64,000 bases of DNA from Gnetum montanum (GCA_015680685.1 MNCI01037811.1:56697-120696), one strand, 5' to 3'; shown: positions 1 to 11,420, counted from the first letter of the stretch. The notes: a model not told the origin generated them from the sequence alone. A program made the numbers and translations.

Positions 1-110
1 ATGTTAAACTAGCATCCAATGGTCTGCTAAGACCTTAAACTAGTGATCCCATGGCCTACCGAGGCCTAAAACCAACCTATGCATCTCTTACATTTAAAAT
101 CACGTCTACA
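1..110. repeat. Remnant of the family satellite upstream of the integrase remnant
   Basis: Two or three degenerate units of the form AACTAGnnn...GGTCTGCTAAGACCTTAAACTAG, the core seen at 935-1300 and in element A. In A a satellite lies before RT, not directly before mid-integrase, so its position here hints that RT to the integrase N-terminus was deleted in OUT. Confidence 0.5.
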
Positions 111-189
111 TACTTAGGAAAAATTTTATCACATTGTTTTCTTTAGTTGTGCATATTGCTCTTATTAAGACAGGTGTGTCTTAACATTT

Positions 190-903
190 TTTGGTTGTTT
201 TTTACAGGATTATTGTAGGATTCACAACATGTCTACGTACAATGGGCCACAATTTAGCAGTGTTGAGACTAAAGCCTTTTGCAAATGCTTCAGAATCAAA
301 CATTATTTTTTGTCATCCTCCTACCCACAAGTGAATGGTCAAGCAAAGGCAACAAATAAGGTCATTGTCAATATTTTAAAGAAGATGCTCAACCACAACA
401 AACATCAATGGAAAAACCACACAATAGTAATGGCAACTGACTTACACACTCTGGGCTTATTGCACAACACGAAGAACTACAATAGGTAAGACACCATATA
501 GCTTAGTTTATGGGTCTAAAGCAATCTTGCCTCTTGAATTATAGGTCCCATTTCTCTACATGATACTCTCAAGCTTTATCAACGAAATTCAAAATCATGA
601 GTTGAGGATTATAGATCTTGACTCGATAAAGGAGGAGCACATGCAAACGCTTAGTCAAATTGAGCAGACCAACAAATGCAACAACAAAAGCACTATTATA
701 ATCAACACCAATGCTCGATCAAGAAGGGGTACCTAGTCCTTAAGGTTGTTCACAAACTTGCAGATATTTTATCAGCCAATTGGGAAGGGCCTTTCTTGGT
801 CGTCAAGGCCTATGGCAATGGAGCATTCAAGCTTGCTAACCATGATGGCAATGAATTTTCCAATCCTGTGAACCCCTCATATTTGAATCCGTACTATGCA
901 TAG
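190..903 (+). pseudogene. Integrase remnant of OUT (end of catalytic core and C-terminal domain)
   Basis: Frame 229-489 carries NGPQFSS, then SSSYPQVNGQAKATNK and NILKKML, the second half of a Ty3/gypsy integrase core. Frame 676-903 carries GYLVLKV, ANWEGPFLV and FKLANHDGNEFSNPVN ending PYYA, the Tat-type integrase C-terminal module. The frames are broken between about 489 and 676, where TPYSLVYGS-like codons can still be read. The zinc-binding N-terminus and first catalytic aspartate are absent; satellite-like and AT-rich DNA lies upstream instead. It is a dead remnant, closely related to the integrase of element A at 7299-8620. Confidence 0.85.
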
Positions 904-1300
904 CACATAACACCTCATCAACGATAGAGCAAGGTACAAAATAGTCTGCTATGACTATAAACTAGCATAGAAATAGTACGCTATGACTAGAAACTAGCAA
1001 AGACAAGTCCGCTACAACTATAAACTAGCACAACAAGTCCACTATGACTACAAATTGGCACACAACTATCTTCTATGATACTAAATTGGCATAGCTCATC
1101 CTTGGGTTATGACACTAAACTAGCATAACATCCACTATCCACTACGATGGTAAGCTAGCACACAACAATCTGCTAGGACTATAAACTAATACATCACAAT
1201 TTTCTAGGGCCTTAAACTAGGCCCATAGTTTGCTAGGATCCTAAACTAGCATAGCATACAGTCTACCAGGACTTTAAACTAGGTTTGCAGTTCAACACAG
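904..1300. repeat. Degenerate ~30-bp satellite after the integrase of OUT
   Basis: About twelve units of roughly 30 bp share the core TnnGCTAnGACTnTAAACTAGCA. Read on the other strand this is the CTAGTTTAAGGTCnTAGnAGACC unit that follows the integrase of element A at 6949-7283. Such arrays in 3' untranslated regions are known for the Tat/Ogre lineage. Confidence 0.85.
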
Positions 1301-2810
1301 TTTTGTGCACAAGTGAGTGATAATACTTCCAACTCCATGCCATCTGCCCACATTTTGTGGTTTTGGGTAGTAGCACTACAGTTCCAAAACGAGTTTCCTA
1401 TCATCAAAAGAGGCCTCTGGAACATTTTCAGCATTTTCATCCCTCAACATTTTGCTAATCCTCTAGAAATGCCCTTGGGAATTTTGCTAACCTTCTAAAG
1501 CTCCTACCACAGTTGCCAATAGTACCAGCCCTGGATTGCATTGACAACATTACTAGCCTTAGGTATTTTATTATTGCTTGGAGCTCTCATCGTTAGCACA
1601 ACCTATTGAAGTAGTGGTAGTATCATGGCCCTCACCATTTTGCTACCATCCTCTAGCCCTCACCATTGCTTAGGCTTGGGAGTGCTTGCAACATCTTGGC
1701 TCTACCATTTTGCTAACTTTTTGAGCTCTTGTTCTTGGTGTGGAGTCTCAAGCACCTGCATCACTATCACCCTCTACCATTTTGCTAGCCTCTTTAGGTA
1801 CTTGCCTTTAGTGTGGTTGTTGGAGCTTTTGTTTCTTTCTCGCTCCAACACCTGCACTGGTGTTGTAAGCTCTTACAATTGGTCTAGCACTCATAGCACT
1901 TGCAGCACCCTTGCAACTAGAAATTTTCTCTTTATCTCAGGTTGTATGGTTGTTTTCTTATTCTCTCTAAGTTGTATTTGTAGGAAAAAGCCTCAGAGGT
2001 AGTTGTGTAGAGATGCATCTCATCGTAGTGGCAAGACACTGCATTGCTTTGATGTGCATGATCAAACTAGCTAAGCTACTCAAGAGTGCATATCCCTATA
2101 GCCTGTTTGCATTCACCCCTTCTTAACTTTGCATCTCCCTACTTTCCCCTACATCATTGAGCTTGCAACCCCTCTGATGCACATCACACCCCCTTTTATG
2201 TCAACTGTAGAACCCATAGCAGACGTAACACAACTCATCTTGTGGGAAGCCTCTATGGGCTAGTTAAAGCCCTAACGGATGTAACGCAACTCATCCCAAG
2301 GAGAAAACACCTATCCTACAGATGTGTCAGGGTTGCACTAAATCCAAGCCTGTTAGGTCACACGTAGCCCACTTGACAAAAATCATCCTATAGCTAGCAT
2401 CTCATAATGTGCAAAATCCAAAGCATAGATGCAATTTTGCAACCGGTCCAACCTTGAAATCACATCAACTTGTTCACAAGCACTTTGATGAGAGGTCACA
2501 ATTTCAAGGGCAAGCCATTTTGGTACCATGGACATTGGCCCTCTCATAAGCATTCCAATAAGGAGTCACTGTTTTGGAACCAAGCCATCCCTAGTGCTGC
2601 ATCTTATAGTATCACACCATTCGCATTTCATTCCCTTGTCATCACATAGAGCATTCCCTACATCCTTTACCTTCAGCAAACCACTACCCTTAGCACTCTT
2701 AAGCATGGTGAATCAACATTCAATTAGGCATTGATGGGAAATGTTGGTGCCAAGCCTGCTGTGGTTTTTTGCATCCTTTGTTGATGTCTCTCAGGTCACT
2801 CCTCTAGACA
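1301..2810 (+). other. 3' untranslated region of OUT, no gene seen
   Basis: About 1.5 kb between satellite and polypurine tract, matching the 1.4 kb in element A (5591-6948). At 1320-1950 there are irregular repeats around ACCATTTTGCTA and AGCnCTnGC. The short frames at 1313-1498, 1625-2002 and 2528-2734 look like chance openings in this low-complexity DNA. Confidence 0.6.
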
Positions 2811-2825
2811 ACAAAGAGGGGCCAA
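2811..2825 (+). promoter_or_regulatory. Polypurine tract of OUT (plus-strand primer site)
   Basis: ACAAAGAGGGGCCAA directly precedes the LTR start TGGAACACC. Element A has AAAGAGGGGCTAG in the same place. Confidence 0.8.
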
Positions 2826-3718
2826 TGGAACACCACCAAATTCGAGCTCTTGGGTATCAACTACAAATTTTGCCCAAGTGTCAAATCTTGAAAATTATTT
2901 TCTAAGTGTTGAGATTACACTCTCCACTATTGAGACTATGCTTTAGAGCATAGTCAGCGTAGTTGATATAGATAGCCCAAAATTGCAAGATTTTTCTAAG
3001 TGTCGATAACAACTACAAAATTTTCTAAGTGTCCTAACTACACTTCCCCTACTGGGACTACACTCTAGAGCATAGCTAGCATAGTCTATACTCCAATGAC
3101 CAATTTTGTAGATTTGCCAAAGCATCAAGCCAAAGGTTGTTGAGCAAGATTGGAATGGAAGAAATCGGTCAACAAAATTTCTAACTTTTGGCACTATGCT
3201 CCCTAATACACTCTAGAGTGCAATTAGCATAGTCAATACTAAGGACATCAATTTTTCAAGATTCTTCTAAGTGTTTGGGCTACGCTCTCCCTATTAGGAC
3301 TATGCTCTAGAGCGTAGTTAGTGTAGTATGCATTGAACCTCATTTTTTGGCAAAATTTGTCTAACTATTGGACTATGCTCTAAAGCGTAGTCAATGTAGT
3401 TTTCCAAAACTACCTCTAGAAGCCTTTAGAAAATAGCACGGACCTTCATCTTAGCTCCAACATTCCTTTGACAAGCAAGATCAACAATTTGCATTCCATT
3501 TGCANCCCCCAATTTGCCCCCAAAGTTGTACCTACGCTTGACACCACTCAAGAGAGTGGACAACGTAGTCCTAGAGTGTAGTCTACAAAACTACATTATT
3601 TTACATAATTTTCAGGTACATTACAATTTGTTTGGCACTTGCACATGCAGTCTTGGTAGCATAGTCACATTCTGGCAATCTCACAGGATCCATTAGAGCA
3701 CACCAACAAAATACCATT
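2826..3718 (+). repeat. 3' LTR of OUT, first part (U3 with palindrome array)
   Basis: Starts TGGAACACCACC after the polypurine tract. Its U3 contains at least five copies, spaced roughly 80-140 bp, of a near-palindrome centred on GCTCTAGAGC with flanks ACTAT and GTAGT; the best copy is 3299-3318 (one mismatch). It breaks at the target duplication of element A and continues at 21171. A single N lies at 3505. Confidence 0.8.
3714..3718. repeat. Target-site duplication of element A, left copy (CCATT)
   Basis: CCATT immediately before TGTAGCAACC; the matching copy is 21166-21170. Confidence 0.9.
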
Positions 3719-4304
3719 TGTAGCAACCGAAAACATTAATGGCTGAAACACCGAGAGGTTTCTGGGTCAACAATTTAACCTCAGATCCATGTGAGGGCTA
3801 TGCTAGATAAAACGAAAGCAGGGTGCCCTGAACAATCTGGTTAATCAGACAGGGACTTAATTGGTGTAACTTAACCTTACGTGAACGTTGTTTTGAATGT
3901 AAAATACGTAAGGTAAAACTGATAATCAATAAACGCAAGAATGAAGGAAATAATGCCAAACAGCAATAACAATAAAGAGATAACAGAATAAAATCGAGTA
4001 AGAAAATGCATCGTCCCAAGGTCACAAGTTCGATTCTTTGCCTTATTTGAAAGATGTATAACAAGTTATACAACGCTAAAGGCGCACAGAGAATTCAAGA
4101 GTAACTAGAATGCTCAAGATAAAATGCGAACTATGTAATTTGGGAGCCAACTTAAAGGCCAACTACAGCAAGAATCCAACTCTATTTGCTAAGGAGTCAA
4201 TCAAGGAGCTAACTAGTCAATGCAAAATGCCAACAAGCCAACTGCTCTTCTCAATGTAAAATGCCAACCAGAAAAGCCAACCCTTTGAGCATTGTTTACC
4301 GAGG

Positions 4305-4312
4305 TATTTATA
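4305..4312 (-). promoter_or_regulatory. TATA box of the element A 3' LTR
   Basis: Minus-strand CCTATAAATACC context, conserved at 20934-20941 in the other LTR and similar in the LTRs of OUT, B and D. Confidence 0.75.
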
Positions 4313-4420
4313 GGATTAAGAGCAAGAGAGAAATAAGGCCTGGATGCCATGTGTCCTGGACCCCACAATATGCAAACATGATGGTACCATGTAGGTGTGC
4401 TGTGCCAGTCATGAACTTTG

Positions 4421-5290
4421 CTACGCTATAACCATGTTGTCGAAACTACATATGCTGGAATCTAGTGTGCTAACAATGTAAGCAGGAATGGAGTCTCTGC
4501 CCCAAGACTACATCTTCCCTATCCTTATGAACAGGATCAAGCGTAGTGACAAATTTTGGGGGATGGACTAAGGGGTATGCCAAAGTGGAACAAAGTCGCT
4601 GATCACGGCAAGCTTAGTTATTGTTAACAAGCTGTAGAGCTAGCTGAAGATGTCCTGATGCCTTTGTCAACTTTGCATCACTTACACTGTCTAGTACTTT
4701 GAAGTAGCGTAGCTGCTTACTATGTTGTGCTATGCTATGTAGCGTAGCACATTGACATACCATAGCTTCTTACTATGTTGTGCTACGCTATGTAGCGTAG
4801 CATAGCATAGCGTAGCCACTAGTTTGAATAGGAAACTTGCATTGGAATCAACAGCATTTGCTGGAAGCTTTGGGGCACATTGAGTTAACCTTTGGAGCAT
4901 CTTATTAATTTGCATCTTTGCTACACTACGCTACATAGCGTAGCATAGTGTAGCGGCCAATGTAACATGCCTTTCTGTCAAATTTGCGAGGTTTCAAGAG
5001 AAAACTTTGCTTTTGGTTTAAGAGCTAACTGAGATAGGGTAGTTTTGGAAGCCACAATGTTGTTAGATGTAGTCCTTTTGCCAAAACGGCTTTGCAGAGG
5101 AGTCTTTGCATGTTTCGCCCTTGCTACGCTGTGCTACACTATATAGCGTAGCATAGCATAGCACCTCGTGTTGGCTGAATTCTGACTTTGCCTTGCACGA
5201 ACATCTTGCTAAAGCTTGTATTCGAATACTTGATTGATTTTTCGAGGTTTGCTACGATGTGCATCATAGCGTAGCGTAGTAGACTTCTCT
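4421..5290. repeat. Array of GCTACGCTA / TAGCGTAGC palindromes in U3 of element A
   Basis: Clusters lie at about 4421, 4705-4745, 4781-4816, 4919-4955, 5122-5165 and 5252-5282. The clearest, 4781-4802, has perfect 10-bp arms TGCTACGCTA and TAGCGTAGCA separated by TG. Variants with TATGCTA or CACTA arms are interspersed. The array sits upstream of the TATA box, where enhancer or silencer elements would lie. Confidence 0.85.
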
Positions 5291-5574
5291 ACTAGAAAAC
5301 TTGCCGAACTATTTTGCTCATCCCAAACACTCTCGATGACTCCTAGCATAGTTTTTGAGTAGACTGTCATTCGTGCGAATTGTCCAGGTGGGCAAGCCAA
5401 AGAGTTCATCAGGCCTGTTAGCTCTAGAGATAGAAAATTTGCTGGGTTGAACAGTCTAACCACAGTGCCTATATTTTCCTACCAAACTGTCATGACGCTA
5501 CACTTGTGGAAGTCCTTGCTTAAATTCCAAGACCCTAGTGAAGCAATAGGGTCTCGAAATTTTATGGTGTTTCA

Positions 5575-5590
5575 CTAGCCCCTCTTTATT
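5575..5590 (-). promoter_or_regulatory. Polypurine tract of element A
   Basis: Minus strand AATAAAGAGGGGCTAG directly before the LTR start TGAAAC. Confidence 0.85.
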
Positions 5591-6948
5591 GACGTCTAAA
5601 GGATAGGCCCAAGAGACACCAACAAAGAATATGAAACACCATGAAAGACAAGATGCTAACATCACTCTTCAGTAAGTGTCCAGATGTCGCTTAGCTATGC
5701 TTGAGAGTACTAGGATAGTCATGTAGGGAAAGGGGAAAGCGTGGATCTACGAGAACAGTTTTAGGAAGGCAAAGATGTAGCATAGTGTGGTTCCTCATCA
5801 GAATGCTTGTGAGGGAGTTGATATGCATAGGCATCTTTCTTTTGCAGGCTTCTGACCTCTCATCGAAATGCTTAGAGATGGTCATTGTGAAACAGCTGAT
5901 GTGCCATTTTTTTTGGGCACACTTTTTTTTGAGCTTTTGCTCTTTTATGCTTTTCTTTTGTTATTTTGCCATGTTCATTTTTAAATAACCTTGTTGCAAG
6001 ATAGGTGTTTCCTCCCTAAGATAAGTTGCATCACATCCACGTGGGGCTTTGACCTACCTACAGATGCTTCCCATGTGGCGAGCTGCATTACGTGCATCAT
6101 GGACTTTGCGGTTGAGTATATGGAAGGGCTTTACAGGCATCAGGAAAATTTGTAAAAAGAGGTGTGAAGGAGAATTGTGGATGTAAGAAACAAGGTAATG
6201 GAGATTAAGGGGGAGGATAGGATGTGCACTCCTAAGTAGCCAAGCTAATCAAGATGACCACCTTGGAACAATGTAGTGTCCTGCCACCTTGGTGAAAGGC
6301 ACCTTTGACCGACGCCCCTCTGGCACGTACTTTGCAAGCACAACAGAGAGCAAACTAGAAGAAAAAACCATCAAGAAAAATGAAGGCAGAGGTCTTATTT
6401 GCTTTGAACGCTGCTGGAGCAATGGACTTTGTTGCTGAGGCATGCGATGTCCAAACTAGAAAAGCTAGCAGCGGTTCTGGTAGCATCACTGTGGAAGGGT
6501 TGGCATCGACGAGGCTAGAAGTTGTGGTGATGCAGGTGCTCGAGAGTCCCCACCCAAGGCAAACATTATGCAGTTCAGCTATAAGGTGAGATGCCCAATA
6601 GCTGAACGTCTTTTGGGCCTGGGCGATGGTGGGGGCTGGAGGGTAGCAACTTTGTGGCTGGGCCATAATAGTGCTAGGGCTCCAACAACAAGTGTTGACA
6701 ATGAAATCTACTACTAGGGCGACGGGCTGTGGTGGTAGTAGCTCCGGAGGATCAGCAACATGTAAGACGACATCTCTAGAGGATCAACAAGATGCCAAGG
6801 GTAGTGGGGTTGCATATATTCTAGAGAGTGATTTCTTGGAATCGTGAACTGCATTCTGGAACTACAACATCCCACCCGATGTTAGCACTGTGCATGCTCT
6901 CTTGCTTGTAGGGTCATGGATGCATGCTGAGGACGTTGTGCCACGAAC
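5591..6948 (-). other. 3' untranslated region of element A, no convincing gene
   Basis: Non-coding stretch between the last satellite unit and the polypurine tract. Two overlapping frames on opposite strands (6355-6666 minus, 6380-6589 plus) are Ala/Ser-rich, have no known motif and no visible counterpart in OUT. Confidence 0.55.
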
Positions 6949-7283
6949 CTAGTTTAAGGTCCTGGTAGACCACCAAATGTACTGGTTTAAGGTCCTAGTA
7001 GACCGTGGTGTGCTAGTTTACGATCCTAGTAGACCATTATTCTAGTTTAAGGTCCTAGCAGACCATGACTATGCTAGTTTAAAGTCCTAGCAGACTGCTA
7101 TGCTAGTTTATCATCGTAGCAAACAGTGGATGGGCTAGTTTAGGTTGTAGTGGACCGCTTGTGCTAGTTTCACGTCATAGCAGACGTGCTTTGCCAGTTT
7201 TACGTCATGGTAGATAGTCTGTACTAGTTTATAGTTATAGTGAACTATATGTGCCAATTTATAGTCATAGTGTACTATCTGCT
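6949..7283. repeat. 29-33-bp satellite after the integrase of element A
   Basis: About eleven units, each starting CTAGTTTA and containing a dyad GGTC-N6-GACC in the best copies (for example GGTCCTAGCAGACC). It begins within 20 bp of the integrase stop codon. Related arrays lie at 10905-11165 and 15890-16130 in the same element. Confidence 0.9.
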
Positions 7284-7298
7284 TACCTTGCTCATGCA

Positions 7299-8620
7299 TC
7301 AAATGTAGTATGGCTTAAGATACAATTGATTCATAGGATTCGCGAACTCTTTGCCATCCATGTCTGCCAGTTTGAAGGCTCTATTCCTGTAGACTTTTGT
7401 GACCATAAATGTACCTTCCTAGTTTGCTAAGAACTTGTTCACATGCTCACGGATAGCCTTGAGAATGAGGTCCCCCTTTTTTATCGACTGTTGATATGGG
7501 TTTGCATGATGCTTCTGCCATTATCTGTCTTCATATTGCTCGATGAGACCAAGTGTTTGTGCATGCTCCTTCTCTATGGAGTCGAGGTTGATGATCCTCG
7601 ACTCGTTGTTCTAGGCTTCATTCACGATGTTTTATAGGATCCTTTGAAGTGACGGTACTTGCAACTCAAGAGGTAACACCGCTTCAGATCCATAAACAAG
7701 GCTATAAGGAGTTTTACTTGTTGTTGTTCTGCATGTTGTTCTGTAAGCCCATAGCACATAGAGGATTTGCTCATGCCATCGCCTCTTACTGTAGCTAAGC
7801 ATCTTCTTGAGCAAGTTGATGATGGCTTTCTTTATAGCTTCTGCCTATCCGTTTGCCTACAGGTAGTATGGCGAGGAAAAGAATTTCTTAATGTCAAGGT
7901 TGCTACAAAAGGTTTTGGTTTCCGCACTACTAAACTGTGGCCTGTTGTCTGTCACAATAGTCATGGGAAGCCCAAACCTTGTCACTATGTTATCCAATAT
8001 AAAGTGGCAAACCTATTAAGATTTAGTCTTCTTAAGGGGGATAGCCTCTAACCACTTTGTAAAGTACTCAGTGGTGGTGATGATGAAGCTATGCCCTATA
8101 GAATACTTAGGTGTGATAGGTTCTATAATGTCTAATCCCCATCGCTGGAATGACCACATGATCTGTATGGGGTACAACTCAGTAGGTGAAACATGTATAA
8201 GATTTTCATATCATTAGCACGTGTCACAAGTCTTAACTTTGGCAAGGCAATCTCGTTACATGTAAGGCCAGTAATACCTTAGGCATCTGATTTTTGTTGC
8301 CATGGCCCTAGGGGCTATGTTTCCATCACATAGTCCTTCATGGACCTCATTAATGATCTTTTGCGCTTGTCCCTCATTTACACATGCTAGTAATATCTCA
8401 TCAAAGGAGCGCGTGCATAAGGTTTTATCTCCCATAAGTACGTATTGGCAAGCATGCTTTTGGATCGCATCCCTTTGAGTAGATGTCAATCCGCATGGGG
8501 GTTCTCCATGTTGTACATATGCTTTAATGTTAGCATACCACTCTTGGGTATTGCCAGCGGTTACAGAGGCAACGTGTACCGCTTGAGTGATAGGCTCCGT
8601 ACACTTGGTTATTGAAGCAG
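7299..8620 (-). pseudogene. Integrase of element A
   Basis: From the RNase H boundary the zinc module appears as INEVHEGLCDGN...RCLRYYWPYM with CDTC further on. The catalytic core follows: GLDIIEPI, TTEYFTKWLEAIPL, FGLPMTIVTDN, QFSS, ANGQAEAI, then LLKKMLSYSKRRWHEQ and YRTTCRTTTSKTPYSLVYGSE. The C-terminal part keeps KKGDLILKA, NWEGTFMV and FKLADMDGKEFANP, and ends LKPYYI at a TGA (7301-7299). The Asp, Asp and ANGQAE glutamate of the DDE triad are recognisable. Several in-frame stops make it a pseudogene. It would insert the cDNA in an active relative. Confidence 0.88.
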
Positions 8621-8639
8621 GCAAAGTTGCGAACAGGTG

Positions 8640-9164
8640 TGGTGGCACATTTAATGCTAGCATGGCCAAGGCATCTGCTACGGTGTTCTCATTGCGTGGC
8701 ATGTGTTGGACATCTCTTGTGGTAAATTGTTTGAGCAAACGTTTGGCTAGGTCGCAATAGGGTTACAGATGAGTAGCTTTGCAGACATAGACCTCAGTGA
8801 TTTAATTGACCACAAGTTGTGAATTGCCTTGAATTTCCAGGTGTTGAATTTTTAGCTCTCGGGCTACTAAGAGGCCCCTAAGGAGTCCTTCAAACTCTTC
8901 CATGTTGTTCGTACAAAGGAACATGAAATAATAAGCAAATGGTTAAATGTCCCCAGTGGGGAACGTAATGACAGTAGCTGCACTACCACCTCGCGTAGTC
9001 AAGGCATCGTCAAAATGCAAAGTAGCCTCGAGATGTAATGGGACAGAATTGATAGTGTTAACGTGCTCGTCAGAGAATTTGTGTTCTATGGTTGCTTGAT
9101 CATCAACAGGTGAGGTCATGAGTTGTGTAGCTATGGCTTGCCCTTTCGTCGATGATTGGGTCAC
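8640..9164 (-). pseudogene. RNase H domain of element A
   Basis: The frame from 9164 holds LHFDDALTTRGGSAATVITFPTGD, an RNase H first strand with its Asp, then NMEEFEGLLRGLLVARELKIQ and GNSQLVVN, and finally HMPRNENTVADALAMLA, the conserved end of the domain in Tat elements. Tat elements can carry a second, archaeal-type RNase H; which type this is cannot be decided by eye. At least three in-frame stops are present. Confidence 0.8.
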
Positions 9165-9422
9165 ATAATGTAAATCAAATTTCGCGGTTATAGCTTTCCA
9201 CTAGGCTATCTTATTGCTTTCCTATAGATTATTCATGATAGCCCAAAGTACATTACTTTTGCATATAATGTTAACTTTGCTACGGAACAGATAATGCCTC
9301 CACTTTTTCAATGTAAACACTAGGGCAAGGTAATTTCTTTCCACCTCATTGTACTTCTCCTCATATGCTATCAATGCATGACTCAGGTAATAAACTGGAA
9401 TCTCAGAGCCATCATCTCTTCT

Positions 9423-10839
9423 CTAACATAACAGTGCTACGATAGACGTGTCTGAGGTGGCAAGGTAGATGTAGAAAGGCTTATCCCTCTGTTGTAGGTA
9501 AACAGTTGGGAGGTGTAAAAGCTCTTTATTTAGGTCATCGAAGATTTGCTGGCATTGTGTCATCCATTCGAAGTTAACCCCTTTCTTTAGTAAGTGTTGC
9601 ATAGGATGTAACTTGTTAGTTAACTTTGCTATAAACCTTCTAATGAACTGTACCCTACCTTGCAACCCACATAATTCTTTAAAGTTGGTAGGGGGTGCTA
9701 GATTAATGATGGCCTTAACTTTGTCAGGTTCCACTCGTATTCTAGCCTCCGATACTACAAACCCTAGCATGCGTTCAATTTTTACCCCAAAGACACACTT
9801 CTTTGAATTGAGGTGTAAGTCATGCATCTGGCAATGTTTGAGAACTACACCTAGATCGTTGGGATGGTTAGCAACCTCTTTAGATTTGACCACTATGTCA
9901 TCCACATAGTCGTTTAGTGTTTCTAGGATGTAGTCACTAAAGATGTATGTCATGGCTCTTTGGTAGGTTGCTTCAATGTTTTTAAGTCCAAAGGGCATCA
10001 TAGTATAACAAAAGGTACCCCATAGGGTTATGAAAGTAGTTGTTAACTAATGCTCTAGGTTGATACGAATTTGATTGTAGCCGGAGAAACCGTCCATGAA
10101 GGATAGTAGAGCATGACCAACCGTAGTGTCAATAAGTTGATCAATACTCGGCAGTGGGAAGTCATCTTTGATCATTGCTTGGCGTAGATCCTGGAAGTCT
10201 ATACAGATTCATATTCCTCCCGTTTTCTTATAAACTACAACAATGTTCGACACCCATTCTGATTAATCAACTACCTGGATAAAACTAGCTTAATACAGCT
10301 TAGTGATTTCATCGCGTACAGCCAGTGTGACCTCTGGTTTAATTTTGTGAGCCTTTTTTTTAACTGCCTTCACATGCAGGTCTAAGACAATGTTATGCTG
10401 TATAACCCTTTGATCTAAGCCTGGCATGTTGTTATAGGACCACACAAATACCTCGATGTTGTCTTGACGAATCCTAGATACATCTTTATGCATTTGTAAA
10501 TCTACGAGGGAGCTAAGTTTTAACGTCTTTATTTTTCCCTTGGATGTAGTCACAGGCATTTCAATGAGAGAGTCTTCAGTTACATCCCCGACCTCTAAAT
10601 CTAAGGCTTGGACCAGATGTTTGGGCCAGTTTGGGGATGTTTCTAAGGATGCGACAGTGCTATCGGTGGATGATTCCCAATCTATTGACTCTGGGTTTAA
10701 TTATCTTGTAAGCTCACCATATGGGCCTGTCAAGACTAGAAGTGAAGATAGATCACGATGCATGGCCATTCTTGCTCAACCTGCCACAATAAGATCAATG
10801 CCAAGTCAAGTGATACCTGTTTGTAGCAATAGCGCATAG
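9423..10839 (-). pseudogene. Reverse transcriptase of element A with its N-terminal linker
   Basis: The N-terminal part (10839-10290) carries FVWSYNNMPGLD and KIKPEVTLAVRDEITKLY, the usual entry to a Ty3/gypsy RT. The palm is at 10001-9423: MPFGLKNIEATYQRAM, then YVDDIVVKS with the catalytic YVDD, KCVFGVKIERMLGFVVS and CGLQGRVQFIRRFI, followed by the connection region to FYIYLATSDTS. The stretch 10290-10010 is in broken frames but holds the DFPLP/SFMDG-type region. Catalytic residues are intact, the reading frame is not. Confidence 0.9.
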
Positions 10840-10904
10840 TAAACATTTGTAAAGCAACAATGAAATATGAAATGGTTAAAATAATTTTCAACTATGATAC
10901 AAAG

Positions 10905-11165
10905 TTTGCAAGCTACCAATTTAAGGTTGTAGTGGACTGCCTGGATGCAGAATTGTAGTTTAAAATTGCTAGTTTAAGGTCTTTATGGACCACTAACTTG
11001 ATCAAATTGTGAGTCGTAACTGTTAGTTTAAGGTCTTTACAGACCGTTAATGGGTTAGATTTGTAAGTCAAAACTATTAGTTTAAGGTTTTTGCTGATCG
11101 CTAATGGGTTATTCTTGCAAAGCTAAGTTGCTAGTTTAAGGTGGGACAAGACTTTCAATTGGGTC
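10905..11165. repeat. Satellite between the antisense gene and RT of element A
   Basis: Five units of roughly 50-60 bp around TAGTTTAAGGTCTTTAnnGACC. It shares the CTAGTTTAAGGTC core and the GGTC...GACC dyad with the arrays at 6949-7283 and 15890-16130. Confidence 0.85.
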
Positions 11166-11179
11166 CACTTGCTATGATG

Positions 11180-11290
11180 CAAACAGTGATGCTACACTAT
11201 GGCAGGAGTGCTACGCTATACGAAGCATCCCACATTAATCAGGGTGCGAAAATGGCAAGTTCTTTTCAACATGTTGGCTATAAATAGGGG
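11180..11290 (+). promoter_or_regulatory. Candidate promoter of the antisense gene in element A
   Basis: TATA box TATAAATA at 11279-11286, in the context GGCTATAAATAGGGG, 135 bp upstream of the ATG at 11421. Upstream are TGCTACACTA (about 11191) and TGCTACGCTATACG (about 11210), the same motif as in the LTR U3 array of element A. Opposite strand to the element's own transcription. Confidence 0.65.
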
Positions 11291-11420
11291 TTTATCCCTA
11301 GTAAACTTGTCATTTTAATTATAAGAGCGCAAAGCCCACATCCAGAGCATAGAGTGGTTGTACTGATAAAGAGCAAGGTGATTTAGCGTAGTGAATAAGA
11401 GAGAATTTGCAACCGAGACG

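Larger units (their letters stand above)
1..3718 (+). mobile_element. OUT: 3' part of a plus-strand Tat-like Ty3/gypsy element, interrupted by element A
   Basis: Order seen: satellite remnant, integrase remnant (about 190-903), 30-bp satellite (935-1300), long 3' UTR, polypurine tract (2811-2825) and an LTR opening with TGGAACACCACC at 2826. This is the same order and spacing as the 3' end of element A read on its own strand; the LTR starts match (A begins TGAAACACCATA) and the polypurine tracts share AAAGAGGGG. The LTR stops at 3718, where A is inserted, and resumes at 21171. The 5' half lies outside the window. OUT and A are thus two diverged members of one family, one inside the other's LTR. 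Confidence 0.82.
3719..5574 (-). repeat. 3' LTR of element A (1856 bp)
   Basis: On the minus strand it begins TGAAACACCATAAAATTTCG at 5574 and ends GTTGCTACA at 3719. The TATA box (TATAAATA, complement of 4305-4312) is preceded by the palindrome array at 4421-5290. It aligns throughout with the 5' LTR at 20316-21165, except that 4434-5461 (1028 bp) has no counterpart there. Short frames inside, for example 3798-4073 and 4730-4915, are not genes. Confidence 0.93.

Noticed and set aside
1625-2002. 125-aa plus-strand Cys/Ser/Leu-rich frame
   Set aside because: Low-complexity repeats of ACCATTTTGCTA in the 3' UTR; no start context or homologue in element A.
3798-4073. 91-aa minus-strand hydrophobic frame, possible membrane peptide
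   Set aside because: Inside the LTR of A. The other LTR has a similar frame (20425-20682), but this is explained by LTR identity, not coding constraint.
2890-5290. CRISPR-like array of short repeats
   Set aside because: Spacing is irregular, repeats are degenerate palindromes, and the setting is a plant LTR; no cas genes.
6355-6666. Ala-rich frame of 103 aa on the minus strand, possible small protein
   Set aside because: It lies in the 3' UTR of element A, overlaps an equally open plus-strand frame and has no visible counterpart in the related element OUT.
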